A DNA stretch of 9,799 bases from Oscillospiraceae bacterium (GTDB lineage Bacteria > Bacillota > Clostridia > UMGS1883), in contig SVJI01000043.1 in assembly GCA_015069065.1 (NCBI GenBank), positions 1-9,799 on the forward strand. The letters run 5' to 3'. Of the stretch, positions 1-6,845 are shown in pieces. Below the pieces are notes generated by a model. The model was not told the origin of the DNA. It worked only from the letters and a program-made list of their open reading frames with translations, and searched no databases. The first letter of the stretch is position 1. Each line of letters opens with the position of its first letter. A program made the position numbers and the translations under genes.

Positions 1-868
1 AGTCGAGGTCTTTTAAAAGCTTCTGCGTAAATGCCTGCTCGTCATCTATGCCAAACACCACTCTATGTATAGGCTCAAACTCCAGTACATCGTCATGGAT
101 GTTTTCAATCTCAACCAGACAGAATCTTGCAGGGTGAGATTCTCTCTCCGCTTCGGAAAGGGACGGCTTAAGATTTTCCCAACAGGTTTTTGCCGTTGCG
201 AGTGAATGATTGCCGTCACCCACTGCAAATACGAGGCCGTCGGGGGCATTTTCTGCAAACTTTTCCACATTTGCCATAAATTCGTCTGCATTTTCGCCAT
301 CTACGAGCCATCCGCACAGGTGTCCGCCCTCTGCCATCAGCTCAAAGTCATAGAGCTTCTCGCCCTTTTTCACCTGTTCTACGAGAGTTTTCTCCGCATC
401 GTCTACAAGGAGCATCACATGGGGAAGCTCCAGCGGAGCATTCTCCCTGATTTTAACGCGCGGGGGGATTCTTTCAAGTACAGTACCCTCTGTAGCACGA
501 ATGGGGCACTTAACGCCCTTGTGGAAGTCGTACGCCTCCAAATCCACTGCGCCCACGATACCCTTACGCACTCTGCCACCTGACAGAGTTCTTTCAACAT
601 ATATAAAACAATTTTTATATTCAGTAAACAGACCTCTGTCGCAATACTCCTGCATAGTCTTGTTTATCTGCGCAATTCTGCCGTCTCCCTGAGATAAAAA
701 TGCCTCGGGATAAACCAGATTGAGTGTACTGGGACTGTCCCCTGCCAATCTTTCTGCCTCCTCCCAATATTCGGGCTGCGAGGTATATTGGTCACACGCT
801 ACAACGCTCCATTTGGTTAAGTCAGAGGTGTTGGGAAGCAGTATGTCCGCTTTATTGAAAATTGCCAT
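1..868 (-). CDS. DUF1015 family protein, 3' end beyond window (in frame with upstream PPTase)
   Basis: The frame stays open from the ATG at 868 to the left edge, giving 289 complete residues; clostridial relatives are, from memory, a little over 400 residues, so roughly the last third is missing. The N-terminus has the family start (ADILLPN, then TKWSVVACDQYTSQPEYW). The central block FAVGDGNHSLATAK lies near residues 213-226, followed by HPARFCLVEIENIHDD and LEFEPIHRVVFG. Biochemical role is not established to my knowledge. The D-G-N-H-S block resembles the D-G-H-H-R signature of other DUF1015 and ParB/Srx-fold proteins, which is only a hint at nucleotide or phosphoryl chemistry. The ATG at 868 is a credible independent start: AAGGAG at 883-878 lies 9 nt upstream and the family N-terminus begins here. 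However, no stop separates it from the PPTase frame upstream. Family assignment is firm, function unknown. Confidence 0.85.
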   Translation of the reverse strand, partial: MAIFNKADILLPNTSDLTKWSVVACDQYTSQPEYWEEAERLAGDSPSTLNLVYPEAFLSQGDGRIAQINKTMQEYCDRGLFTEYKNCFIYVERTLSGGRVRKGIVGAVDLEAYDFHKGVKCPIRATEGTVLERIPPRVKIRENAPLELPHVMLLVDDAEKTLVEQVKKGEKLYDFELMAEGGHLCGWLVDGENADEFMANVEKFAENAPDGLVFAVGDGNHSLATAKTCWENLKPSLSEAERESHPARFCLVEIENIHDDVLEFEPIHRVVFGIDDEQAFTQKLLKDLD

Positions 869-1336
869 GTTAATTCTCTCCTTTTCTATTTGCTGCGCCT
901 TTTCAGAGCATACGGAAATAATATATTCCCCCACGCTCAGGCTCTCTATATATAGATTGGCGCATTTTGCCTGCGGGCAGGACAAAAGCCTTTCCCCGAA
1001 GTATTTTACCCTGCTTTCAAAATGAGTCCATCTTTTCAAAAACTCTGTATCATCCATGTTCTGCACGGCATCCAAATGAAAGCGTGCAGAGATTTTTTCC
1101 TTATTATATATACTGCGTATTTTCTCAGCATCTACGCCCACATTAACATCACTCACGGCACAGACGGTAAGTCCGTCCGTATGCGACAGGGAGAAATATA
1201 TTCCTTTCTCATTTGTATAGGGCCTGCCGTTTTCCGTACGCAATATTTCAAATTCCCTGCCAAAGCAGGTATAAAGTGCCTTTCTGATAAATACATCTCC
1301 CGATAGGTTTGAATAAGTGTAATATAGCCTTATCAT
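869..1336 (-). CDS. Short Sfp-like 4'-phosphopantetheinyl transferase, no stop before DUF1015
   Basis: Predicted to move the phosphopantetheine arm of CoA onto a serine of an acyl or peptidyl carrier protein. In the 156 codons before the DUF1015 ATG I see FSLSHTDG at residues 48-55, VGVDAEKIR at 66-74 (metal-binding Asp69 and Glu71), and RWTHFESRVKYFGE at 102-115 (Glu107, Lys111). These match the family signature G-V-D-x-E followed by W-x-x-K-E-[SA]-x-x-K, except that Phe106 replaces the usual Lys. Only about 45 residues precede the SLSH motif against about 85 in Bacillus Sfp, so the N-terminal half is abridged. The start ATG at 1336-1334 overlaps the rsmE TGA (ATGA), pointing to translational coupling. 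The frame has no stop before 868 and merges with DUF1015, although the natural-looking C-terminus (EYIISVCSEK) ends just before the junction. A separate holo-ACP synthase may exist elsewhere in the genome. Confidence 0.75.
878..883 (-). promoter_or_regulatory. Internal ribosome binding site for the DUF1015 gene
   Basis: AAGGAG on the minus strand, 9 nt before the ATG at 868. It matters because the upstream PPTase reading frame runs through it without a stop. The site suggests that DUF1015 can be made as a separate protein even if the two frames are genuinely joined. Confidence 0.65.
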
Positions 1337-2061
1337 TCCATCTCACCAAACTCGTATAACACGGCGGCACTAACCGCAATGGGTGCCGTTTCGGTGCGCA
1401 GAATACGTTTGCCCAGTGTTACACTGATAACTCCGCTGTCTTTGGCGAGCTGTATCTCTTCCTTTTCAAATCCGCCCTCGGGGCCTATCATAATCGCAAC
1501 TGTGGAGGGTGATTTTCCCGAAAGCGCCTTTTTCAAAGAAACCTCGGTTTCTTCCTCGTATGGGATTATCGCCAAATCAGCCTGTGAAGCCATCCTTACA
1601 GCCTCTTTAAAGCTGACACTTTCCGTAACCTTAGGCACAATTCCGCGTTTACTCTGCTTTGCCGCTTCTTTGGCAATTTTACGCAGTCTCTCAACCTTTG
1701 CTGACTTATCAAGCTTTGCCACGGCGCGGCTCGTATCTACAGGAATAATCCTCACTACCCCGATTTCTGTGGCTTTCTGTACGATGGTTTCCAGCTTCGG
1801 GTTTTTCGGAACGCCCTGAAAAATTGTTATCTGCACCTTTGGCTCAGTCTCTGCCCTGCGCGAAGAAAGGATGTCGGCTGTTACACTTTTGTCTGAAAAA
1901 TCCGACAAAACCGCCTCGTAAAAGCTCCCCTCTCCGTCACAGAGAGTAACCTCGTCACCTTTTTTCATGCGGAGAACACGGCTGATGTGCTGTGCTTCCT
2001 CCCCTGTTATAATGGCAGTATTTTCAGTTATATCACTTTTGTTTATGTAGAAATTTGCCAT
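1333..2061 (-). CDS. rsmE: 16S rRNA (uracil1498-N3)-methyltransferase RsmE
   Basis: Transfers a methyl group from S-adenosylmethionine to N3 of U1498 of 16S rRNA, in the decoding region of the assembled 30S subunit. The 242 residues match the family length. The N-terminal PUA-like part (1-70) contains EEAQHISRVLRMKKGDEV. The SPOUT methyltransferase part shows PKNPKLETIVQKATEIG at 85-101, AAKQSKRGIVPKV at 133-145, the cofactor-loop motif MIGPEGGF at 191-198, and LGKRILRTETA at 216-226, which forms the trefoil knot. The ATG at 2061 is preceded by AGGAG 8 nt upstream, and this ribosome binding site overlaps the prmA stop. prmA ends 10 nt upstream and the PPTase ATG overlaps the rsmE stop, so the gene is embedded in the operon. 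The prmA-rsmE pair downstream of dnaJ is common in Firmicutes. I see nothing abnormal in it. Confidence 0.95.
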   Translation of the reverse strand: MANFYINKSDITENTAIITGEEAQHISRVLRMKKGDEVTLCDGEGSFYEAVLSDFSDKSVTADILSSRRAETEPKVQITIFQGVPKNPKLETIVQKATEIGVVRIIPVDTSRAVAKLDKSAKVERLRKIAKEAAKQSKRGIVPKVTESVSFKEAVRMASQADLAIIPYEEETEVSLKKALSGKSPSTVAIMIGPEGGFEKEEIQLAKDSGVISVTLGKRILRTETAPIAVSAAVLYEFGEME

Positions 2062-2071
2062 TTTATTTCTC

Positions 2072-3040
2072 CTAGCGCGATACTATGCAGTACCAATCGT
2101 TTTCTTTCTTTATCTCTTCAATGGTAAAGCCGTTTTTCTCAATAGCTTCCTTTACCTCGTCAATGCGCATCTCTATGATTCCGCTGGCAATAAATGTGCC
2201 GCCCTGCTTTAAATATCTTCTCACATCATCGGCAAGGGGGATTATAACATCGGCTACAATATTTGCCACTACCACATCATACGGACCGCTTTCCTCGGTA
2301 CTTTTCTTAAACTCGTCATCGGTAAGGATATTTCCGTCAAGCACGGTATATGTATCCTCCCCGATACCGTTAAGCGCCGCATTACTGTAGGCAATCTTTT
2401 TACAGTTGGGGTCAATGTCAACTGCGCGCGCATGTGATGCACCGAGCATCAGTGAAATTATGGACAAAATTCCGCTGCCGCAGCCAAGGTCGAGAACCTT
2501 ATCACCCTTTTTAACAATTTCATCAAGGGTCTCAACACAAAGTCTGGTTGTTTCGTGCTGACCGCTGCCAAAGGTCATGCCGGGGTCAATATTGAAAACA
2601 ATCTTTCCCTCGCCGTCATCAATGGTTTCCCACTCAGGCTTGATGACAAGTCTGTCGCCCACATAAATCGGTTTAAAATACTGTTTCCAGTTGTTTTCCC
2701 AATCCTCCTCACGGCAGGAATCAATCTCCACGCGCAGACTGCCGAAGCTGTTTTCACTGTCAATACTTTTAAAGGAAGCTAAATCGTCACGCACACTCTG
2801 CAGCATCTTATGTCCGTTTTCATTGTCGCTGACATAGATTTTTACACGGGTTTCACCGTTCATTTTCTCCCGCAGCTCTTCATCCACATAGTCCCAGTAC
2901 TGCTTATTGTTTTCCAGAAAATCTTCAAAATCATCCTTGTCAACTATCTCGACACCGGTAATTCCCAGATTATAGAGTCTGCCGCACAGGGGGTCTATTC
3001 CTGCGGGGGTGGTATATATACTTACTGCAAGCCAATCCAT
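2072..3040 (-). CDS. prmA: Ribosomal protein L11 methyltransferase PrmA
   Basis: SAM-dependent enzyme that trimethylates amino groups of ribosomal protein L11. The 322 residues from the ATG at 3040 comprise an N-terminal L11-recognition domain and a Rossmann-type methyltransferase domain. Motifs visible are FNIDPGMTFGSGQHETT at residues 149-165 (PrmA signature), KVLDLGCGSGILSI at 181-194 (SAM motif I), the acidic end of strand 2 at VDID 207-210, and VVANIVADVI at 257-266 (motif IV region). I chose ATG 3040 because the protein then begins MDWLAVSIYTT like its relatives, and AAAGGAAAG lies just upstream. An in-frame TTG at 3058 overlaps the dnaJ stop and would add six residues, but has no better ribosome binding site. 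The dnaJ stop is 14 nt upstream and rsmE starts 10 nt downstream, so it is co-transcribed with the chaperone genes. Confidence 0.95.
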   Translation of the reverse strand: MDWLAVSIYTTPAGIDPLCGRLYNLGITGVEIVDKDDFEDFLENNKQYWDYVDEELREKMNGETRVKIYVSDNENGHKMLQSVRDDLASFKSIDSENSFGSLRVEIDSCREEDWENNWKQYFKPIYVGDRLVIKPEWETIDDGEGKIVFNIDPGMTFGSGQHETTRLCVETLDEIVKKGDKVLDLGCGSGILSIISLMLGASHARAVDIDPNCKKIAYSNAALNGIGEDTYTVLDGNILTDDEFKKSTEESGPYDVVVANIVADVIIPLADDVRRYLKQGGTFIASGIIEMRIDEVKEAIEKNGFTIEEIKKENDWYCIVSR

Positions 3041-3054
3041 GGTTAACTTTCCTT

Positions 3055-4197
3055 TCAATTTTTGAAGTAATCTTTCAGCTTTTCTGTGAATTTCTTTCGC
3101 TGATTATAGTTCTTATCGTTGCTCTCTTTTGCAAATTCCTCCAGAATTTCACGCTGACGTGCGGAAAGGTTCTTCGGAATTTCCACAACAACTCTCACAT
3201 ATTGGTCTCCGCGCGCCCCACTGCGTACAGAGGGGATTCCTCTGCCCTTCAGGCGGAATTTTGTTCCGTGCTGAGTACCCTCGGGGAATCGCTGAGTAAC
3301 TTTTCCGTCAATGGTGGGAATCTCGATTTCACAACCAAGAGCCGCCTGTACAAAGGTTATGGGAACATCCACGTAAACGTTGTTACCCTCGCGAGTAAAT
3401 ACACTGTTTTCCTTAATATAAACAGTTATGAGCAAATCACCGCTGCTGCCACCGCGAATACCCGCCTCACCCTGACCGCGAACGGAAACTGTCTGTCCGT
3501 GGTCAATGCCTGCAGGAATATTAACCTCCAGCTCGCGTTTTTTCCTGATTTGACCTGCACCGTTACAGGAGGGACAGGGGTCACTGATAGTGCTGCCCTT
3601 ACCACCGCACTGATTACAGGTAGTTGTCGAAGCAAACTGACCAAAGGGGGTATTCTGTACTGTGCGCATCTGTCCTGTGCCGCCACAACGTGCGCACTTT
3701 GTGGGGGACGTTCCCTTTTTTGCACCGCTGCCACCGCAATCATCGCAGCTTTCGCCACGGATTATAGTTACCTTTTTCTTACATCCGAATGCAGCCTCTT
3801 CAAAGGTAAGCTCCACCGCCTGCTGAATGTCGCGACCTCTGACAGGACCGTTTCTGCGGGCTCCGCCTCCGCCAAATCCGCCGCCGAAAAAGCTGTCGAA
3901 GATATCGCCCATGTCAAATCCGCCGAAGCCGCCAAAGCCGCTGCCTCCACCGCCGAAGCCTGCGTTGGGGTCTACACCGGCGTGACCGAATTGGTCATAG
4001 CGGCTGCGTTTCTCACTGTTACTGAGAACGTCATACGCCTCTGCAGCTTCTTTAAATTTATCCGCCGCCTCGGGATTATCCTTGTTAAGGTCGGGGTGGT
4101 ATTTTTTCGCAAGCTTTCTGTATGCTTTTTTTATCTCATCATCCGAAGCACCCTTTTGTACACCGAGTACCTCGTAGTAGTCTCTCTTATCTGCCAT
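3055..4197 (-). CDS. dnaJ: Chaperone protein DnaJ (Hsp40)
   Basis: J-domain co-chaperone that delivers unfolded substrates to DnaK and stimulates its ATPase. The 380 residues show the full type I layout. The J domain is at about 5-70, with YHPDLNK carrying HPD at 34-36. A Gly/Phe-rich linker spans about 80-116. The zinc-binding region has four C-x-x-C-x-G-x-G-like repeats (Cys151/154, 168/171, 194/197, and 208/211 in CPSCNGAG). The C-terminal substrate-binding and dimerisation domains follow. The ATG at 4197 gives the conserved MADKRDYYEVLG start and is preceded by GAGGTG; extension upstream to a start near 4251 adds 18 residues unlike the family, which I reject. It lies 246 nt after dnaK, much farther than other operon spacings, across a hairpin-rich spacer. 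prmA starts 14 nt downstream of its TGA. No truncation or missing cysteine. Confidence 0.97.
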   Translation of the reverse strand: MADKRDYYEVLGVQKGASDDEIKKAYRKLAKKYHPDLNKDNPEAADKFKEAAEAYDVLSNSEKRSRYDQFGHAGVDPNAGFGGGGSGFGGFGGFDMGDIFDSFFGGGFGGGGARRNGPVRGRDIQQAVELTFEEAAFGCKKKVTIIRGESCDDCGGSGAKKGTSPTKCARCGGTGQMRTVQNTPFGQFASTTTCNQCGGKGSTISDPCPSCNGAGQIRKKRELEVNIPAGIDHGQTVSVRGQGEAGIRGGSSGDLLITVYIKENSVFTREGNNVYVDVPITFVQAALGCEIEIPTIDGKVTQRFPEGTQHGTKFRLKGRGIPSVRSGARGDQYVRVVVEIPKNLSARQREILEEFAKESNDKNYNQRKKFTEKLKDYFKN

Positions 4198-4443
4198 AAT
4201 ACACCTCAAAGTATGTAAAGGGGCAGCGAAAGTCACTGTCCCTCTACCCACATTTAAATCTCACATTTTTAGGGGATTGTTAAGGGGAATCCCCTTAACA
4301 TTGATTCCGTCAAAAACGGGGGCGTGTACCTCGTTTTTGACACCTATAAAGAGCTGGCACGGTGAGTGCCGCGCGAGCGAAAGCCCTTCCCTCGCAAGAG
4401 AATGTTTTCTTTAGAAAACTTCTTTTGCGAAAGGCCGACGTTG
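4198..4443 (-). other. Hairpin-rich dnaK-dnaJ spacer (possible repeat or mRNA-stability element)
   Basis: This 246-nt gap has no credible ORF but four clear inverted repeats. (A) 4278-4287 pairs with 4291-4300, 10 bp around a 3-nt loop. (B) 4309-4318 pairs with 4332-4341, 10 bp, loop 13. (C) 4356-4360 pairs with 4366-4370, 5 bp. (D) 4392-4409 pairs with 4414-4430, about 16 pairs with one bulge, one mismatch (G-U in plus-strand RNA) and a TTTA loop. None has a U-run in the operon direction, so they do not look like terminators. They could protect the dnaK mRNA 3' end, set dnaJ levels, or be a dispersed intergenic repeat inserted between the genes. Function is inferred, structure is seen. Confidence 0.6.
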
Positions 4444-6270
4444 TCAGCCTTTTTCTGTTGTGTCGGTGAAATCTGCATCGTACACGTTTTCACCGTTTGG
4501 CTGTGCGCCTGCATCTGCACCGGGCTGTCCCTGAGGGTTAGCCTGGCTGTAAAGCTTGGTGCTGATTTCGTAGAATTTCTGCTGGAGTGCTTCTGTAGCA
4601 GCCTTAATCTGCTCGTTGTTATCACCCTTAAGCGCTTCCTTAACCTTATCAATCTCAGCCTGAACTGCATCCTTGTCAGCCTGCTCTACCTTGTCGCCAA
4701 GCTCGGTGAGTGTCTTTTCACTCTGATATACAAGCTGGTCTGCATTGTTACGGATATCGATAGCTTCCTTACGCTTCTTATCCTCTTCAGCATACTGTTC
4801 AGCTTCCTTGACTGCCTTATCAATATCCTCGTCAGAAAGGTTGGAGGATGCAGTAATTGTTATCTTCTGCTCCTGACCTGTGCCGAGGTCCTTGGCACTT
4901 ACGTTAACGATACCGTTTGCATCGATATCAAAGGTAACTTCAATCTGCGGAACTCCGCGGGGAGCAGGTGCAATACCTGAAAGCATGAAATTACCGAGGG
5001 TTTTGTTATCTGCAGCCATCTCTCTTTCACCCTGAAGAACGTGGATGTCAACACTGGTCTGATTATCAGCAGCAGTGGAGAAAATCTGGCTCTTCTTTGT
5101 GGGGATGGTTGTATTTCTTTCAATAAGCCTTGTGCAGACACCGCCCATTGTTTCAATACCGAGAGAAAGGGGTGTTACGTCAAGGAGAACGATATCCTTA
5201 ACATCGCCGCCGAGAACACCTGCCTGAATAGCTGCACCGAGTGCAACACATTCGTCAGGGTTAATTCCCTTATGAGGGTCTTTTCCGATAAGCTTCTGTA
5301 CAGCCTCGTTAACGGCAGGGATACGGCTGGAACCGCCAACCATAAGAACCTTGTCAATTTCATTTGTGGAAAGACCTGCATCCTGGAGAGCTTTCTTTGT
5401 AGGAATAATTGTACGCTCTACAAGCTCTGCTGTAAGCTCGTTAAACTTCGCACGTGTAAGAGTGATGTCAAGATGCTTGGGTCCCGATGCATCAGCAGTG
5501 ATGAAAGGAAGATTTATATTGCTTGTTGTTACGCCTGAAAGCTCAATCTTTGCTTTCTCTGCTGCTTCCTTAAGGCGCTGCATTGCCATGCGGTCGCTTG
5601 AAAGGTCGATACCGTTTTCTTTCTTAAACTCTGCAACAAGGTAGTTGATAATCGCATCGTCAAAGTCGTCACCGCCAAGGCGAGTGTCACCGTTTGTAGC
5701 AAGAACCTCGAATACACCGTCACCAATATCGAGGATAGATACGTCGAAAGTACCGCCGCCAAGGTCATATACCATAACCTTCTGGTCGTTTTCCTTATCC
5801 ATGCCGTATGCAAATGCTGCGGCTGTGGGCTCGTTTATTATACGAAGAACCTCAAGACCTGCGATTTTTCCGGCATCCTTAGTAGCCTGACGCTGTGCGT
5901 CACTAAAGTAAGCAGGAACAGTAATAACTGCCTGTGAAACTGTCTCGCCGAGATAGCTCTCTGCATCAGCCTTAAGCTTAGATAGCACCATGGAGCTGAT
6001 TTCCGGAGGAGTATATGCCTTATCGTCTATATTTACCTTATAATTTGTACCCATTTCTCTCTTAATAGAAATGATAGTTCTGTCGGGGTTTGTAACTGCC
6101 TGTCTCTTTGCAACCTGACCGACAAGTCTTTCACCTGTTTTTGTAAAAGCTACAACAGAGGGGGTTGTTCTCGCACCCTCCGCATTTGCAATAACAGTAG
6201 GCTCGCCACCCTCCATAACTGCAACGCAGGAGTTTGTTGTACCTAAGTCAATACCAATAATTTTTGCCAT
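4444..6270 (-). CDS. dnaK: Chaperone protein DnaK (Hsp70)
   Basis: ATP-dependent cytoplasmic chaperone that binds exposed hydrophobic peptides in cycles driven by DnaJ (hydrolysis) and GrpE (nucleotide exchange). The 608 residues include IIGIDLGTTNS at 4-14 (phosphate 1), the linker helix PAYFSDAQRQATKDAG at 119-134, VYDLGGGTFDVSIL at 167-180 (phosphate 2), and VGGSSRIPAV at 311-320 (adenosine site). The hydrophobic interdomain linker VLLDV is at 361-365 and the beta-sandwich peptide-binding domain runs to about 500. A helical lid follows, then a Gly/Pro/Gln-rich tail ending in DADFTDTTEKG. The segment around residue 80 lacks the insertion of about 23 residues found in E. coli DnaK, as in Gram-positive bacteria. 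The ATG at 6270 follows GGAGGT with 7-nt spacing; a TTG at 6285 would add five residues and is unlikely. grpE ends 38 nt upstream. Confidence 0.98.
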   Translation of the reverse strand: MAKIIGIDLGTTNSCVAVMEGGEPTVIANAEGARTTPSVVAFTKTGERLVGQVAKRQAVTNPDRTIISIKREMGTNYKVNIDDKAYTPPEISSMVLSKLKADAESYLGETVSQAVITVPAYFSDAQRQATKDAGKIAGLEVLRIINEPTAAAFAYGMDKENDQKVMVYDLGGGTFDVSILDIGDGVFEVLATNGDTRLGGDDFDDAIINYLVAEFKKENGIDLSSDRMAMQRLKEAAEKAKIELSGVTTSNINLPFITADASGPKHLDITLTRAKFNELTAELVERTIIPTKKALQDAGLSTNEIDKVLMVGGSSRIPAVNEAVQKLIGKDPHKGINPDECVALGAAIQAGVLGGDVKDIVLLDVTPLSLGIETMGGVCTRLIERNTTIPTKKSQIFSTAADNQTSVDIHVLQGEREMAADNKTLGNFMLSGIAPAPRGVPQIEVTFDIDANGIVNVSAKDLGTGQEQKITITASSNLSDEDIDKAVKEAEQYAEEDKKRKEAIDIRNNADQLVYQSEKTLTELGDKVEQADKDAVQAEIDKVKEALKGDNNEQIKAATEALQQKFYEISTKLYSQANPQGQPGADAGAQPNGENVYDADFTDTTEKG

Positions 6271-6308
6271 GATTGTTACCTCCAAATATATTAAAAAATT
6301 TATAAACT

Positions 6309-6830
6309 TTAGTTAGCTACCTTTACCATGCTGTGGCGAATAACACGCTCACCGATTTTATAGCCCTTTTGAAATTCCTCAACTATTACGTTTTCGCCCT
6401 GCTCCTCATCATCAACATGCATTACTGCATTGTGAAGCTCGGGATTAAACTGCTGCCCTACAGACTCAATTTCCTCCACTTCCAAAGTGGCGAAAACCTC
6501 GTCCATCTGCTTTTTCAGCATTACAACACCGTCATAAAAAGCATCCTTGTTTTCAGCCGATTCAATCGCACGGCTGAAATTGTCCATCAGGGGGAGAAAC
6601 TTTTCCACCACTACTGCCTTTGCCTCGGGGTAGATGCTCTCCTTTTCCTTTATAGTGCGCTTACGGTAATTGTCGTACTCCGCCAGTGTTCGCATATATT
6701 TTTCGTTTACGTCGTTATACTTTTTCTCAAATTCGTTCTGAGTCTCTTCCTCAATAGCTTCTGCCGCAGCTTCCTCTGCTACATCCTGCTGAAGATTTTC
6801 CTTTTCCTCTGTTTGCTTGTTATCTGCCAT
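6309..6830 (-). CDS. grpE: Nucleotide exchange factor GrpE
   Basis: Releases ADP from DnaK so that ATP can rebind and the substrate is freed; usually a dimer acting as a thermosensor. The 173 residues start with a Glu/Gln-rich disordered stretch (1-32). The long coiled-coil dimer helix covers about 33-90 and contains EYDNYRKRTIKEKE at 51-64. The C-terminal beta-wing that contacts the DnaK nucleotide domain starts around 120 and has the family signature FNPELHNAVMHVD at 128-140, then EEFQKGYKIGERVIRHSMVKV at 151-171. The ATG at 6830 is preceded by AAAGGA, and the hrcA stop is 15 nt upstream, so the two are read from one transcript. The length is slightly below the usual 180-200 because the acidic N-terminus is short. 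Nothing else unusual. Confidence 0.97.
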   Translation of the reverse strand: MADNKQTEEKENLQQDVAEEAAAEAIEEETQNEFEKKYNDVNEKYMRTLAEYDNYRKRTIKEKESIYPEAKAVVVEKFLPLMDNFSRAIESAENKDAFYDGVVMLKKQMDEVFATLEVEEIESVGQQFNPELHNAVMHVDDEEQGENVIVEEFQKGYKIGERVIRHSMVKVAN

Positions 6831-6845
6831 GTTATCCGTTCCTTT

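Noticed and set aside
1..1330. Left region as a decayed or non-coding stretch, given only short ORFs with both start and stop
   Set aside because: The minus strand has one uninterrupted frame from 1336 to the edge with PPTase and DUF1015 motifs; it only lacks a stop within the window.
3202..4218. Plus-strand ORF of 338 codons opposite dnaJ
   Set aside because: It mirrors the complete, highly conserved dnaJ frame. The Ala/Ser/Thr-rich composition is what the Gly- and Cys-codon-rich strand yields in antisense, and it has no recognisable domain.
4278..4430. Hairpins after dnaK as Rho-independent terminators
   Set aside because: No stem is followed by a U-run on the minus strand, and the genes downstream continue with tight spacing.
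4366..4980. Plus-strand ORF with hydrophobic stretches opposite the dnaK 3' end
   Set aside because: Antisense of the conserved DnaK lid domain; the hydrophobic look comes from complementing Glu/Lys/Gln codons.
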